Of a DNA stretch of 64,000 nt, positions 14,915 to 23,963 are shown piece after piece. Source of the stretch: Caballeronia sordidicola (lineage in GTDB: Bacteria > Pseudomonadota > Gammaproteobacteria > Burkholderiales > Burkholderiaceae); assembly GCF_001544455.2 (NCBI RefSeq), contig NZ_FCOC02000004.1, positions 248,001 to 312,000 of the forward strand, read 5' to 3'. The stretch's first letter is position 1, and each line of letters opens with the position of its first letter. Below the pieces are notes generated by a model. The model was not told where the DNA came from and did not search any database. It saw only the letters and a program-made list of their open reading frames with translations. A program made the translations under genes and the position numbers.

Positions 14915-15214
14915 ATGTACCAAATCCGCATGGCTGCATTGGCTCTCGTCGTATCAGTGGCAACTGCTGGACTGACTGCTCCGGTCGCAATGGCACAAAC
15001 GGCCGACACCGCCGCTTCCACGCCGAAGCAGGTGCAAAAGGCGCAACGCAAGGCTGACCGCAAGGCGGCCCGCGCCAAGAAGAATGCGGAACTGAAGGAC
15101 TTGGAAAAGAACGGCTATCAGCCGGGCGGCGACCAGACCAATTATCCGCAGAACATCCAGAACGCAGAGAAGAAGTCGGCTGAAGCGAAGGCCAAGGCTG
15201 CGTCGGCTCCTTAA
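14915..15214 (+). CDS. DUF4148-like small exported protein
   Basis: This 99-residue protein has a signal peptide (MYQIRMAALALVVSVATAGL, cut near AMAQT), a highly basic Ala/Lys-rich middle (QKAQRKADRKAARAKKNAEL) and the segment NGYQPGGDQTNYPQNIQNAE. That segment matches the GY-P-GD-x-x-YP-x-IQ-x-AE pattern of DUF4148 proteins, common in Burkholderiaceae. GGAGA lies upstream of ATG 14915. An intrinsic terminator follows at 15241. Function not known; likely periplasmic. Confidence 0.7.
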   Translation: MYQIRMAALALVVSVATAGLTAPVAMAQTADTAASTPKQVQKAQRKADRKAARAKKNAELKDLEKNGYQPGGDQTNYPQNIQNAEKKSAEAKAKAASAP

Positions 15215-15240
15215 GCGGCGTACGAAATCGGTTCAAATGG

Positions 15241-15269
15241 AATAACCCGCTCATGGCGGGTTATTTTTT
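15241..15269 (+). terminator. Intrinsic terminator
   Basis: AATAACCCGC (15241-15250) and GCGGGTTATT (15256-15265) form a tight stem followed by a T run; it ends the DUF4148-like gene. Confidence 0.85.
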
Positions 15270-15528
15270 GCGCGAATACACCATATGGCCGGAACTTGCC
15301 ACGTGCCGGGCGCTTGGTGCGTGCGTTGATAAAACCCTTGTGGTGTGCCGGATTCGAGCGGGCCGGTGCATCGGCAGGCTTTTTGGTGAACCGGTAGAAT
15401 CGGATGCCATTTTGCGTAGGCTCATTTTGGGGTGGCGTGCTCGTTCAGGCATCTTCACGGCGGCTCCGCGTGGTTGTTGCGCGCCCTGCGCCGGCTTATG
15501 GCCGGCTTCACTTTCTACCAGGCGGTAT

Positions 15529-16695
15529 ATGCGACGTTCCGCATTTTTTATCCGCGTAATCGGCATCGGAATCCTGTTTCACGTGTATATCGGCATGCGC
15601 CTCATTCCCGTGGCGCCCGTGGGCCCTGCACTCAAGATATTGGCGGTGCTGGCGTTGGCGGCATCCATCGTGTTGATCCCGCTTGGCATGATGGCGCGCA
15701 ATATCGAGCAGCAGCCGCTGTCCGACCGGCTCGCGTGGACCGGACTGCTGGTGATGGGATTTTTCTCGTCATTGCTCGTGCTCACGTTTCTTCGCGACGT
15801 CGTGCTGCTGGTGCTGCATCTGGCGAGCAGCGGCGAAAATGTTGTCGATCCGTGGCCCGGCTTCAAGGCGTGGAGTGCGCTCGGCGTGCCATTGCTTGCC
15901 GTGCTGGTGACGCTGTTCGGCATTTACAGCGCGCGCCGCCGCGCGGCGGTCAAGAATGTGGATGTATCTATCGATAACCTGCCTGCCGCCCTGCATGGCT
16001 TCACCATCGTGCAAATCAGCGATATCCATGTTGGCCCGACAATCAAGCGTCACTATGTGGAAAAGATCGTGGCCGCGGTCAACGCATTGAAGCCCGATTT
16101 GATTGCCGTCACGGGCGATGTGGTCGACGGTTCTGTGCCGCAACTTGCCGCGCACACGCAGCCGCTATCCGACCTGAAGGCACGCCATGGGGCGTTCCTC
16201 GTGACCGGAAATCACGAGTACTACGCCGGTGCCGACCGGTGGATCGCGGAATTTCGCCGCCTTGGACTGACCGTTTTATTGAACGAACACGTGGTGGTGG
16301 ATCACGACGGCGAACGCGCCGTCGTGGCTGGCGTGACCGATTACGGCGCGGGCAGTTTCGATCCTGCGCATAAAAGCGATCCGGCCAAGGCGATGCTCGG
16401 CGCGCCAGCCGACATCATGTTCCGTCTGCTCCTCGCGCATCAGCCGCGCAGCGCGCCGGCGGCGTCGAAGGCAGGTTTTACGCTGCAATTGTCCGGCCAC
16501 ACACATGGCGGCCAGTTTCTGCCGTGGAATTTCTTCGTGCGGCTTCAGCAGCCATTCGTTGCCGGTCTTGAAAAACTCAATGATTTGTGGGTCTACACAA
16601 GCCGCGGGACAGGTTACTGGGGGCCGCCGATCCGGATTGCCGCACCGTCCGAAATCACGCTCCTTCGCCTTCTGAGCAGCGCCCGTTCCGCCTGA
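15529..16695 (+). CDS. Membrane-anchored metallophosphoesterase
   Basis: This 388-residue protein has about four N-terminal transmembrane segments (FFIRVIGIGILFHVYIG, ILAVLALAASIVLIPLG, LLVMGFFSSLLVLTFL, LGVPLLAVLVTLFGIY) and a calcineurin-type phosphoesterase domain with all metal motifs: ISDIHVG, TGDVVDG, GNHEYY and SGHTHGG. This is the plan of the YaeI/YkuE-like family; some relatives act on lipid-linked pyrophosphates. The frame is open far upstream, but ATG 15529 (MRRSAFFIRV) is the first start that makes sense. The catalytic domain may face either side; substrate unknown. Confidence 0.8.
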   Translation: MRRSAFFIRVIGIGILFHVYIGMRLIPVAPVGPALKILAVLALAASIVLIPLGMMARNIEQQPLSDRLAWTGLLVMGFFSSLLVLTFLRDVVLLVLHLASSGENVVDPWPGFKAWSALGVPLLAVLVTLFGIYSARRRAAVKNVDVSIDNLPAALHGFTIVQISDIHVGPTIKRHYVEKIVAAVNALKPDLIAVTGDVVDGSVPQLAAHTQPLSDLKARHGAFLVTGNHEYYAGADRWIAEFRRLGLTVLLNEHVVVDHDGERAVVAGVTDYGAGSFDPAHKSDPAKAMLGAPADIMFRLLLAHQPRSAPAASKAGFTLQLSGHTHGGQFLPWNFFVRLQQPFVAGLEKLNDLWVYTSRGTGYWGPPIRIAAPSEITLLRLLSSARSA

Positions 16696-16929
16696 CGTAT
16701 TTGCCAGCGCACAAACGACTTGCAAAGGAAAGGATTGATGACTTCGCGTCGATATCCTTTCCCATAATTCCCGATATCGGATTAAACCGGATTTTTTAAT
16801 TAAAAAGTCGATTTCACGATAATCAGTAATTAATCGGCCTTTCTCCCTGTTTCATGGACAACGCTGTGTTGCGCACGGTATAAATATCGTCAGCGCATTA
16901 ATGCGTTTGCGTGTCTGATTCAATTGACT

Positions 16930-16944
16930 GTATTGATTCAATAC
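16930..16944. promoter_or_regulatory. Small palindrome in promoter region
   Basis: GTATTGA-T-TCAATAC, a perfect 7-bp inverted repeat 33 bp before ATG 16977, directly after a TTGACT box. Plausible operator for an unknown regulator. Confidence 0.3.
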
Positions 16945-16976
16945 GTGATTTTAATTCCATTCGCCCGGAGAATTGC

Positions 16977-17564
16977 ATGAACGCAAAATGGACTTTGGCA
17001 GTATTGCTGACGTGTTTGACCATGACGGCGCAAGCCAATGCACAAACCAGTGACCCGCTTTCCAGTGATGCAATCAAAACCGCACTGGCTTCCGAACCGC
17101 GTCATTTGCAGGCGCAAATCGTCGGTATCGACGCCAGCACGCGAACCTTGTCGCTCAAAGGGACCAAAGGGCGCGTAATACCGGTGTCGATCGGCAAGCA
17201 GGTGACGAATTTCGATACGCTTAAAATAGGCGATCGCGTGGATGTGCTGATAAAAGAGGCGTTATTGCTGGATGCGGTAAAACCGCAAAATAAAGATGAC
17301 GGATTGAGAAAACGCGTGGATACGACTGCTTTTGCGCCTGCTTCTGACGCATCGGGTTTCGGCGCGGCGAAGGAAGTCGATATTATCGCAACAGTACAGC
17401 GTATTGATCCTAAGAAGAAAACGATTACCCTGCGAGGTCCGTGGCGAACCGAGACCTTTGGTCTGACACCTGAACTGGCCGCCAAGAAATTCAAGGTCGG
17501 GGACAGCGTTCACGCGGTCTATATTTCGGCGACGGCGGTTCAGGTGACCCCAGTCGCCAAATAA
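16977..17564 (+). CDS. Exported protein with two beta-type domains
   Basis: This 195-residue protein has a signal peptide (MNAKWTLAVLLTCLTMTAQA, cut near ANAQT). The mature part carries two similar modules, AQIVGIDASTRTLSLKGTKG...(F)DTLKIGDRVDV and ATVQRIDPKKKTITLRGPWR...KFKVGDSVHAV. These follow the pattern of DUF5666-like domains and resemble the 13750-14265 protein. GGAG precedes ATG 16977. Probably periplasmic; function unknown. It converges on the DMT permease gene with no spacer. Confidence 0.65.
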   Translation: MNAKWTLAVLLTCLTMTAQANAQTSDPLSSDAIKTALASEPRHLQAQIVGIDASTRTLSLKGTKGRVIPVSIGKQVTNFDTLKIGDRVDVLIKEALLLDAVKPQNKDDGLRKRVDTTAFAPASDASGFGAAKEVDIIATVQRIDPKKKTITLRGPWRTETFGLTPELAAKKFKVGDSVHAVYISATAVQVTPVAK

Positions 17565-17565
17565 A

Positions 17566-18402
17566 TCAAATCCTGATCAGGACCGCGCCCGCTGTAACAA
17601 GCGCACACGCCGCAATGCGCCGCGCGGTCAGCTTTTCGCTCATGAATATCCATCCGATCAGCACTGCAAAGATAGAGCTGAGTTCGCGCAACGCCGAGAC
17701 CATGGCAATGGGCAGGTAGCGAAACGCGATGACCACGATTCCGTACGCGACCATTGCAATCGCGCCACCCGCCATGCCTTGCAGCGAACGGCGTGCATCG
17801 CTTGAGAACAATCGGCGCGGGCCGCCGTATCGATACAGCGCGAACGCTGCAAACGGCACGTTGAACAGAAGATATACCCACGCAATGTAGGCGAAGCCGC
17901 TGCCGGCGACCCGCACGCCCATGCCATCCACGATTGTGTAAGCCGAGATGAACGCGCCTGTCACGAGCGCGGCGGGCACGCTTGCGGTGGCGAAGCGGCG
18001 CTTGCGGAACGCGAGTGAAACGATGCCTGCGGAAACCAGTGCCACGCCTGCCAGCGCCAGCGGCCGGAGATGTTCGCCCGCGAAAATGAATGCGCCCGCG
18101 AAGACGAGCAGCGGCGAAAGGCCTCGCGCAATGGGATAGATCTGCCCGAAGTCGCCTGCTTTATAGGCTTTCGCGAGCGCCACGCAGTAGCCGAACTGAA
18201 ATACCGCCGATGCCCCGATGTAGGGCCAGCTTCCGCGCGCCGGCGCCGGTACGAAGAGCAGCGCGATCGCCGAGCACACTATGTACGGAAACGACATCAT
18301 GCCGAACTGCCAGACGCGGTCCTCGCTGGTATGGAGGAAGGCGTTCCACGTTGCATGCAATAACGCGGAAAACAGCACGAGCAGAACGATGAAAGGCTGC
18401 AT
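17566..18402 (-). CDS. EamA/DMT-superfamily permease
   Basis: This 278-residue inner-membrane protein has about ten hydrophobic segments arranged as two EamA halves (VLFSALLHATWNAFLH near the start; AMVSALRELSSIFAVLIGW near the end). Members export or import small metabolites, often amino acids or sugars; the substrate cannot be read from sequence. The longer frame to 18477 is not used; ATG 18402 (MQPFIVLLVLF) gives the usual family start, though no good ribosome site precedes it. It is divergent from the branched-chain amino acid operon. Confidence 0.8.
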   Translation of the reverse strand: MQPFIVLLVLFSALLHATWNAFLHTSEDRVWQFGMMSFPYIVCSAIALLFVPAPARGSWPYIGASAVFQFGYCVALAKAYKAGDFGQIYPIARGLSPLLVFAGAFIFAGEHLRPLALAGVALVSAGIVSLAFRKRRFATASVPAALVTGAFISAYTIVDGMGVRVAGSGFAYIAWVYLLFNVPFAAFALYRYGGPRRLFSSDARRSLQGMAGGAIAMVAYGIVVIAFRYLPIAMVSALRELSSIFAVLIGWIFMSEKLTARRIAACALVTAGAVLIRI

Positions 18403-18663
18403 CGGAAGAAAGGAGAGTTGGAAAACGCCACGCTGATTGTGTGGCAAGGAGTGGCGTTGAATGGCGAAAAGTGGCAATCGGAAAGCGGCTCATTATGTCA
18501 GAGAACACGGCGCAGCGACACTGCGTCAATGCGCTGGGAAACGCATGGGGTATGCGTCTCATGCGCCAAAACCCGCCCCGGGAAACTCCGCATATTGAAT
18601 AAATCTTACATTTCCTACACTCAGAAAGCTTCTATTCAAAGCACAACCATAACGGAGACCGCC

Positions 18664-19878
18664 ATGTTTGCCCGACTGACCTGCATTGCTCTTGCAACGT
18701 TCGCGTTTGCATCGACTTCGTATGCCGCCGATCCGATCAAGATCGGCGTCGACGGACCTTTCACAGGCGGTTCTTCGTCGATGGGCGTCAGCATGCGTGA
18801 CGGCGTGCGCCTTGCCACCGCCGAGATCAACAAGTCGGGTGGCGTGCTGGGCCGCCCGCTAGTCCTCGTTGAACGCGACGACGAAGCGAAGAACGAGCGC
18901 GGCGTCCAGATCGCGCAGGAGTTGATCAACAAGGAAAAGGTCGTGGCGGTGGTGGGATACATCAACACGGGCGTTGCGCTCGCGTCGCAACGCTTCTTCC
19001 AGGAAAGCAAGATCCCGGTCTTCAATAACGTTGCAACGGGTTCCATCATCACCCGGCAGTTCGCCGATCAGCCTGAAAACTATGTCTTTCGCAATGCTGC
19101 CGCGGACAGGATCCAGGCGCCGATGATCGTGGAGGAAGCCATCACCAAGCGTGGCTTCAAGAAGGTCGCGATTCTTGCTGATTCGACCAACTATGGCCAG
19201 CTCGGCCGCGAGGATCTGGAGAAGGCGCTTGCTGCGAAGGGCGTCAAGCCGGTCGCGACCGAGAAGTTCAACATCAAGGACGTGGACATGACGGCCCAGT
19301 TGCTGAAGGCGAAGGAAGCCGGCGCCGAGGCGGTGCTGACTTATGGCATTGGACCCGAGCTCGCGCAGATCGCCAACGGCATGGCCAAGCTCGGCTGGAA
19401 GGTGCCGCTGATTGGAAGCTGGACGCTTTCGATGGCCAATTACATCGACAATGCCGGGGCCAACGGCGAAGGCGCGCGCATGCCGCAGACCTTCATTCAG
19501 GAAGCGAACACGCCGAAGCGCAAGGCGTTTATCGATGCCTATCTGGCCGAGTTCAAGCCCAAGAACAACCGGATCGATTCGCCGGTTTCCGCAGCCCAGG
19601 GTTATGACTCCGTCTACCTGCTCGCCGCCGCGATCACGCAGGCCGGATCGACCGATGGCCCGAAAGTCAAGGCCGCGCTGGAAGGGCTGAACAAGAAGGT
19701 CGAGGGCGTTGTAATGGTCTACGACAAGCCTTTCACGAAGGACGATCACGAGGCGATCAGCGCCAACGTGCCTGTCGTGGGCGAAGTGAAGGGCGGACGC
19801 GTGGTGTTTGCCTACGACGCCGACAAGAAAGGCGGTGGCGAGCTGCGCACGAAGCAGACGACGACCGCCGCGAACTGA
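18664..19878 (+). CDS. livK: Branched-chain amino acid ABC transporter, periplasmic binding protein
   Basis: This 404-residue protein has a signal peptide (MFARLTCIALATFAFASTSY, cut after AA) and the type I binding fold of LivK/LivJ-like proteins (IKIGVDGPFTGGSSSMGVSM, then GGVLGRPLVLVERDDEAKNE and VVAVVGYINTGVALASQRFF). It captures amino acids or related amides in the periplasm for the permease genes downstream. A GC-rich hairpin at 19900-19923 follows, which would leave more transcript for this gene than for the membrane parts. The exact ligand is not shown by sequence; leucine-type or amide ligands are both possible. Confidence 0.85.
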   Translation: MFARLTCIALATFAFASTSYAADPIKIGVDGPFTGGSSSMGVSMRDGVRLATAEINKSGGVLGRPLVLVERDDEAKNERGVQIAQELINKEKVVAVVGYINTGVALASQRFFQESKIPVFNNVATGSIITRQFADQPENYVFRNAAADRIQAPMIVEEAITKRGFKKVAILADSTNYGQLGREDLEKALAAKGVKPVATEKFNIKDVDMTAQLLKAKEAGAEAVLTYGIGPELAQIANGMAKLGWKVPLIGSWTLSMANYIDNAGANGEGARMPQTFIQEANTPKRKAFIDAYLAEFKPKNNRIDSPVSAAQGYDSVYLLAAAITQAGSTDGPKVKAALEGLNKKVEGVVMVYDKPFTKDDHEAISANVPVVGEVKGGRVVFAYDADKKGGGELRTKQTTTAAN

Positions 19879-19899
19879 GTTTGCCATCGGAAATGCTCC

Positions 19900-19923
19900 C
19901 GCGCCCGCCTGACGGCGGGCGCG
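19900..19923 (+). terminator. Intra-operon hairpin
   Basis: CGCGCCCGCC (19900-19909) pairs with GGCGGGCGCG (19914-19923) over a 4-nt loop, then GCTTTG. Likely an attenuating or 3'-protecting hairpin between livK- and livH-type genes. Confidence 0.6.
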
Positions 19924-20002
19924 GCTTTGCTTGTGCGCAAAGCTCCGGACGCGTCCGGCCCTTGTCTGGCCTCCAGCCACCTTCGACATCAAGGCGCAAC
20001 AC

Positions 20003-20878
20003 ATGGCCATCCTTCTTCAGCTTGTCTACAGCGGCGTCGCGCTCGGCATGATCTACGCCGTGATCGCGTTCGGTTACCAACTGACGTTCGCCACATCGGG
20101 CACGCTTAATTTCGGCCAGGGCGATGCGCTGATGCTCGGCGCGCTGGTCGGCCTGACGCTCGTTTCGGCCGGGGTGAACTACTGGCTGATGATTCCGATG
20201 GTCTGCGTTTTCGGCCTCGCGCAAGGTGCGCTGGTCGAGCGCATTGGCGTGCGGCCGGCGATCAGGATCAAGTCGGAGTTCGGCTGGATCATGTCGACCA
20301 TCGCGCTTGGCATCATCTTCAAGAACGTCGCGGAGAATGTCTGGGGACGCGACGACCTGCGTTTTCCGTCGCCATTGCCGGAGGCGCCGATCAAGGTCCT
20401 TGGCGCGAACATCCTGCCGATGGAACTGCTGGTCGTAGGCGGCGCGCTGCTGATGATGCTCGCGGTCGAGTTCTTCAACCGCAAGACGATCTTCGGCAAG
20501 GCCGTGGTCGCCACTGCGAACGATCGCGACGCCGCCGCGCTGATGGGCATCAACACAGGGCTCGTGATCACGTTTTCGTACGCGCTGTCGTCGCTGACCG
20601 CTGCGTTCGCGGGCGTGCTGGTCGCGCCGCTCACGCTGACGGGCGCGACCATGGGCGCCGTGCTCGGATTGAAGGCGTTCGCGGTCGCGATCATCGGCGG
20701 ATTGTCGAGCGGCATGGGGATCATCGTGGGCGGGATGATCCTCGGCATTGCCGAAACCACGACCGGTTTTTATCTTTCGACCGGCTATAAGGACGTGCCG
20801 GGCCTCGTGCTGCTGCTGATCGTGCTGGCGCTCAAGCCGGCCGGGCTGTTCGGCAAGACCGCGATCAAGAAGGTGTGA
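20003..20878 (+). CDS. livH: Branched-chain amino acid ABC transporter permease (LivH type)
   Basis: This 291-residue membrane protein has about eight hydrophobic segments and the LivH signature GTLNFGQGDALMLGA near the N-terminus (TSGTLNFGQGD). It forms one half of the membrane channel with LivM. Start ATG 20003 (MAILLQLVYSGVALGMIYAV); the open frame further upstream lies over the hairpin. Its stop overlaps a possible GTG start of the next frame, indicating coupling with the LivM-LivG gene. Confidence 0.85.
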   Translation: MAILLQLVYSGVALGMIYAVIAFGYQLTFATSGTLNFGQGDALMLGALVGLTLVSAGVNYWLMIPMVCVFGLAQGALVERIGVRPAIRIKSEFGWIMSTIALGIIFKNVAENVWGRDDLRFPSPLPEAPIKVLGANILPMELLVVGGALLMMLAVEFFNRKTIFGKAVVATANDRDAAALMGINTGLVITFSYALSSLTAAFAGVLVAPLTLTGATMGAVLGLKAFAVAIIGGLSSGMGIIVGGMILGIAETTTGFYLSTGYKDVPGLVLLLIVLALKPAGLFGKTAIKKV

Positions 20879-20886
20879 GGACCGTA

Positions 20887-22833
20887 ATGAAATCCGTCAA
20901 GCCAGTCAAACTCGCGGCAGCCGTGCTCGGTCTTGCCGCGCTCGCGATCTTCCCCATAGCGTCAGGCAATCCTTACTATATTCACCTTGTCGAAACCATC
21001 ATGATCTACGCGATCCTGTTGTTCGGGCTCGATATCGTAGTGGGTTACACGGGGCAGGTTTCCTTGGGTCACGCCGGGTTGTTCGGCGTGGGCGCATATA
21101 CGGCGGGCGTGTTGTTCATCAAGCTCGGAATGCCGTTCTACGTGACCACGCCGCTCGCAATCCTGGTCACCGCCGGCTTCGGCGCGATCCTCGCACTGCC
21201 TGCCTTGCGCGTGTCCGGGCCATACCTTGCAATGGTCACGCTCGCGTTTGGCACGATCATCCAGATCCTGATCAACGAGATGGATTTCCTGACCAATGGT
21301 CCAATGGGACTCAAGATTCCCAAGCCTGTTTTCGCCGGCCAAAGCATGAGCGAGGACGGTTTCTACTGGCTTGTTGCCGTGCTGCTGGTCATATCGATGA
21401 TCGTGGTGCATCGCATCCTGAAGTCGCATCTGGGCCGTGCGTTCGAGGCGCTGCGCGACTCGCCTATCGCGTCGGACTGCATGGGTGTGTCTGTGTACAG
21501 GTACAAGGTTTATGCGTTCGTGATAAGCGCCGGCTTCGCGGGACTTGCAGGTTGTCTTTATTCGTATTCCGAACAATATATCTCGCCCAACACATATAAC
21601 TTCGAGCTCACCATCCTGTTCCTGCTTGCCATCATCATGGGTGGCCGCAAGACGCGCACGGGTGCCATGCTCGGGTCCACGATCATTGTGTTGCTGCCCA
21701 AGCTGCTTGACGATATCGCCATGTTTCGCAGTGTCGCGACCGCGCTGGCCGTGGTCGTTGCCGTGGGCGCGGCGGTCGCATTGGCGCGCAAGGTCACCAC
21801 GCTGCGGAAGGTGTTGATTCCCGTCGCGGGAACGGCCGGTCTCGCGATTTTTTCGTTCTGGATCGATGCGCTCACTGACTGGCGGCTGACGATCTTCGGG
21901 CTGATGATCTTGCTGGTGGTCTACTACCTGCAGGACGGCGTGGTGGGTTTCGTGCGCAAGATCGTGCTGCACGGCAGGCGCCGGCCGGTCACGATCAAGG
22001 CAGATGAGCTTTCCGGCGAGGGTCATGACGCGGTGATCGCCGTTCGCGGCGAAGACACGGGGAACATCATCGACCTGCGCGGCATCCTGATGCAGTTCAG
22101 CGGCCTGAAAGCGCTCAACAACGTGAACCTGAGCGTGCGTCGCGGTTCCATCCATGGCTTGATCGGCCCCAATGGTTCAGGCAAGAGCACGATGATGAAC
22201 GTGCTCACGGGCATCTATGTGCCAACGGCGGGTTCCATTGAATACGACGGTGAATCGATTGCGGGAAGGACGTCGTCGAAGATTGCGTTATCGGGCATTG
22301 CGCGTACGTTCCAGAACGTGCAGTTGTTCGGCGAGATGACGGCGCTGGAAAACGTGCTGGTCGGATTGCACCACACGTTCAGGGCGAACCTCGCCGATGT
22401 CGGCCTGATGACGCCGCGTTATCGGCGCGAAGAACATGCGGCGCGCGAGCGCGCATTCAGCATGCTGCGTTTTGTCGGGCTTGCGGCGGTGGCATCGGAG
22501 GAAGCGCGCAACCTGCCTTACGGCAAGCAGCGGCTGCTCGAAATTGCCCGCGCACTGGCGCTCGATCCGCAACTCCTGCTGCTCGACGAACCGGCCGCCG
22601 GCCTCACCGCACCCGACATCAAGGAACTCGTTGCGATCATCCGCAAGGTGCGCGCGCACGGCATTACGCTGATCCTGATCGAGCATCACATGGACGTGGT
22701 GATGAGCGTGTGCGACACGGTTTCGGTGCTGGATTTCGGGCAGAAGATCGCGGAGGGGCGACCGGCCGAAATCCAGGCCGATGAGCGCGTGATCGAAGCG
22801 TATCTCGGCGGCCAGGCCGCCACGCACGTATAA
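20887..22833 (+). CDS. livM-livG: Fused LivM permease and LivG ATPase
   Basis: This 648-residue fusion joins two subunits. The first ~340 residues are a LivM-type permease (GYTGQVSLGHAGLFGVGAYT is the LivM signature). A short linker follows, then an LivG-type ATPase: Walker A GPNGSGKST (about 426), the LivG-style signature PYGKQRLLEIARAL (about 544) and Walker B LLLLDEP (about 563). ATG 20887 is preferred over GTG 20875. Fusions of this kind occur in other Burkholderia. The protein would sit in the inner membrane with the ATPase in the cytoplasm, pairing with LivH and LivF. Confidence 0.85.
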   Translation: MKSVKPVKLAAAVLGLAALAIFPIASGNPYYIHLVETIMIYAILLFGLDIVVGYTGQVSLGHAGLFGVGAYTAGVLFIKLGMPFYVTTPLAILVTAGFGAILALPALRVSGPYLAMVTLAFGTIIQILINEMDFLTNGPMGLKIPKPVFAGQSMSEDGFYWLVAVLLVISMIVVHRILKSHLGRAFEALRDSPIASDCMGVSVYRYKVYAFVISAGFAGLAGCLYSYSEQYISPNTYNFELTILFLLAIIMGGRKTRTGAMLGSTIIVLLPKLLDDIAMFRSVATALAVVVAVGAAVALARKVTTLRKVLIPVAGTAGLAIFSFWIDALTDWRLTIFGLMILLVVYYLQDGVVGFVRKIVLHGRRRPVTIKADELSGEGHDAVIAVRGEDTGNIIDLRGILMQFSGLKALNNVNLSVRRGSIHGLIGPNGSGKSTMMNVLTGIYVPTAGSIEYDGESIAGRTSSKIALSGIARTFQNVQLFGEMTALENVLVGLHHTFRANLADVGLMTPRYRREEHAARERAFSMLRFVGLAAVASEEARNLPYGKQRLLEIARALALDPQLLLLDEPAAGLTAPDIKELVAIIRKVRAHGITLILIEHHMDVVMSVCDTVSVLDFGQKIAEGRPAEIQADERVIEAYLGGQAATHV

Positions 22834-22843
22834 GGCAGACGCG

Positions 22844-23575
22844 ATGTTATCGATAAGAAACCTGCATGCGGGCTACGGCAAGGTCAAGGTACTGCACGGC
22901 ATTTCCATGGATGTGCCGAAGGCGTCGGTCGTCACGCTGATTGGTTCGAACGGCGCTGGCAAGACAACGACCATGCGCGCGATCTCCGGCATGATCCGTC
23001 CCACGTCGGGCGAGATCACAATGGGCGAGGGTGCGCAGTCGAAGCGCATCGACGCAATGGATTCGCACCGGATCGCGCGCCTGGGCCTGGCGCACTCACC
23101 CGAAGGACGCCGGGTGTTCGCGACCATGTCGGTGACGGACAACCTGATCCTCGGTGCATTTCCACGGCTCACGTGGGCGCGCCCGCGTGGCGATGTCAGC
23201 GCGGACCTCGAGCGCGCCATCGAACTGTTTCCGCGCTTGAAAGAGCGGCGTCACCAGCTTGCCGGGACGCTGTCCGGCGGCGAGCAGCAAATGCTCGCCA
23301 TGGCGCGCGCCGTCATGCTCAACCCGGATCTCGTGCTGCTCGATGAGCCGTCGATGGGTCTGGCGCCAATCCTTGTGGAAGAGGTGTTCCGGATCATCGC
23401 GAGACTCAAGGATGAAGGCGTGACCATGCTGCTTGTCGAGCAGTTTGCCGCCGCCGCGCTGAACGTGGCCGACTATGGGTATGTGCTTGAAAACGGGCGT
23501 GTCGCGGCGCACGGACCCGCGGAACAACTGAAGAACGATCCCTCGGTCAGAGCGGCGTACCTGGGCGCGAGCTGA
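22844..23575 (+). CDS. livF: Branched-chain amino acid ABC transporter ATPase (LivF type)
   Basis: This 243-residue ATPase has Walker A GSNGAGKTT (about residues 34-42), the signature LSGGEQQMLAMARA (about 144-157) and Walker B LVLLDEPSMGLAP. The MGLAP ending is typical of LivF. It starts 10 bp after the LivM-LivG gene and completes the importer's ATPase pair. A perfect 22-bp palindrome at 23585-23606 follows and probably ends or protects the transcript. Confidence 0.9.
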   Translation: MLSIRNLHAGYGKVKVLHGISMDVPKASVVTLIGSNGAGKTTTMRAISGMIRPTSGEITMGEGAQSKRIDAMDSHRIARLGLAHSPEGRRVFATMSVTDNLILGAFPRLTWARPRGDVSADLERAIELFPRLKERRHQLAGTLSGGEQQMLAMARAVMLNPDLVLLDEPSMGLAPILVEEVFRIIARLKDEGVTMLLVEQFAAAALNVADYGYVLENGRVAAHGPAEQLKNDPSVRAAYLGAS

Positions 23576-23963
23576 GACGGGCCGCGCCTTGTCATATGAC
23601 AAGGCGTGTTTCAGGGCAGCGAACCCCAGCGCGTCGGCGTCCATTTATTCCCCCAATCAAACAATCCGCCGCAACCCTCTGCACGCGCATTCCACAAGTC
23701 TCCTCCCCGACGAATATTTCGTTGGAACTGAGCATCAGCCTTCAATAATCCTCGCTATCCTTTCTGAATCGATGCTCAGGTTATACGTTAGTCGGGTGAT
23801 TGGTAATAATTTGTATGGTTAACCCCGATTTCAACGTAAACGAACAAAAAGGAACATGCGAGTTGTTGCTTTGGTTTCCTTTTTGAAAACCAGAAAGGTC
23901 TGGGTCATCGGCGCTTCTGACCTGCATCCGACAAGAAAAAGCATTGACGAAGAGGAGAGCAAC
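23576..23963. other. Intergenic region and glycerol-operon leader
   Basis: These 388 bp contain a perfect palindrome CGCCTTGTCAT/ATGACAAGGCG at 23585-23606 (hairpin after livF; no T run) and the presumed promoter/leader of the glycerol transporter operon. The region upstream of 23964 is partly open in frame (from 23856), but the extra 36 codons are not typical of the family and lack a ribosome site. Confidence 0.5.

Noticed and set aside
23700-23730. GlpR-like operator before the glycerol operon
   Set aside because: The ACGAAT/TTCGTT half-sites fit the known consensus only poorly.
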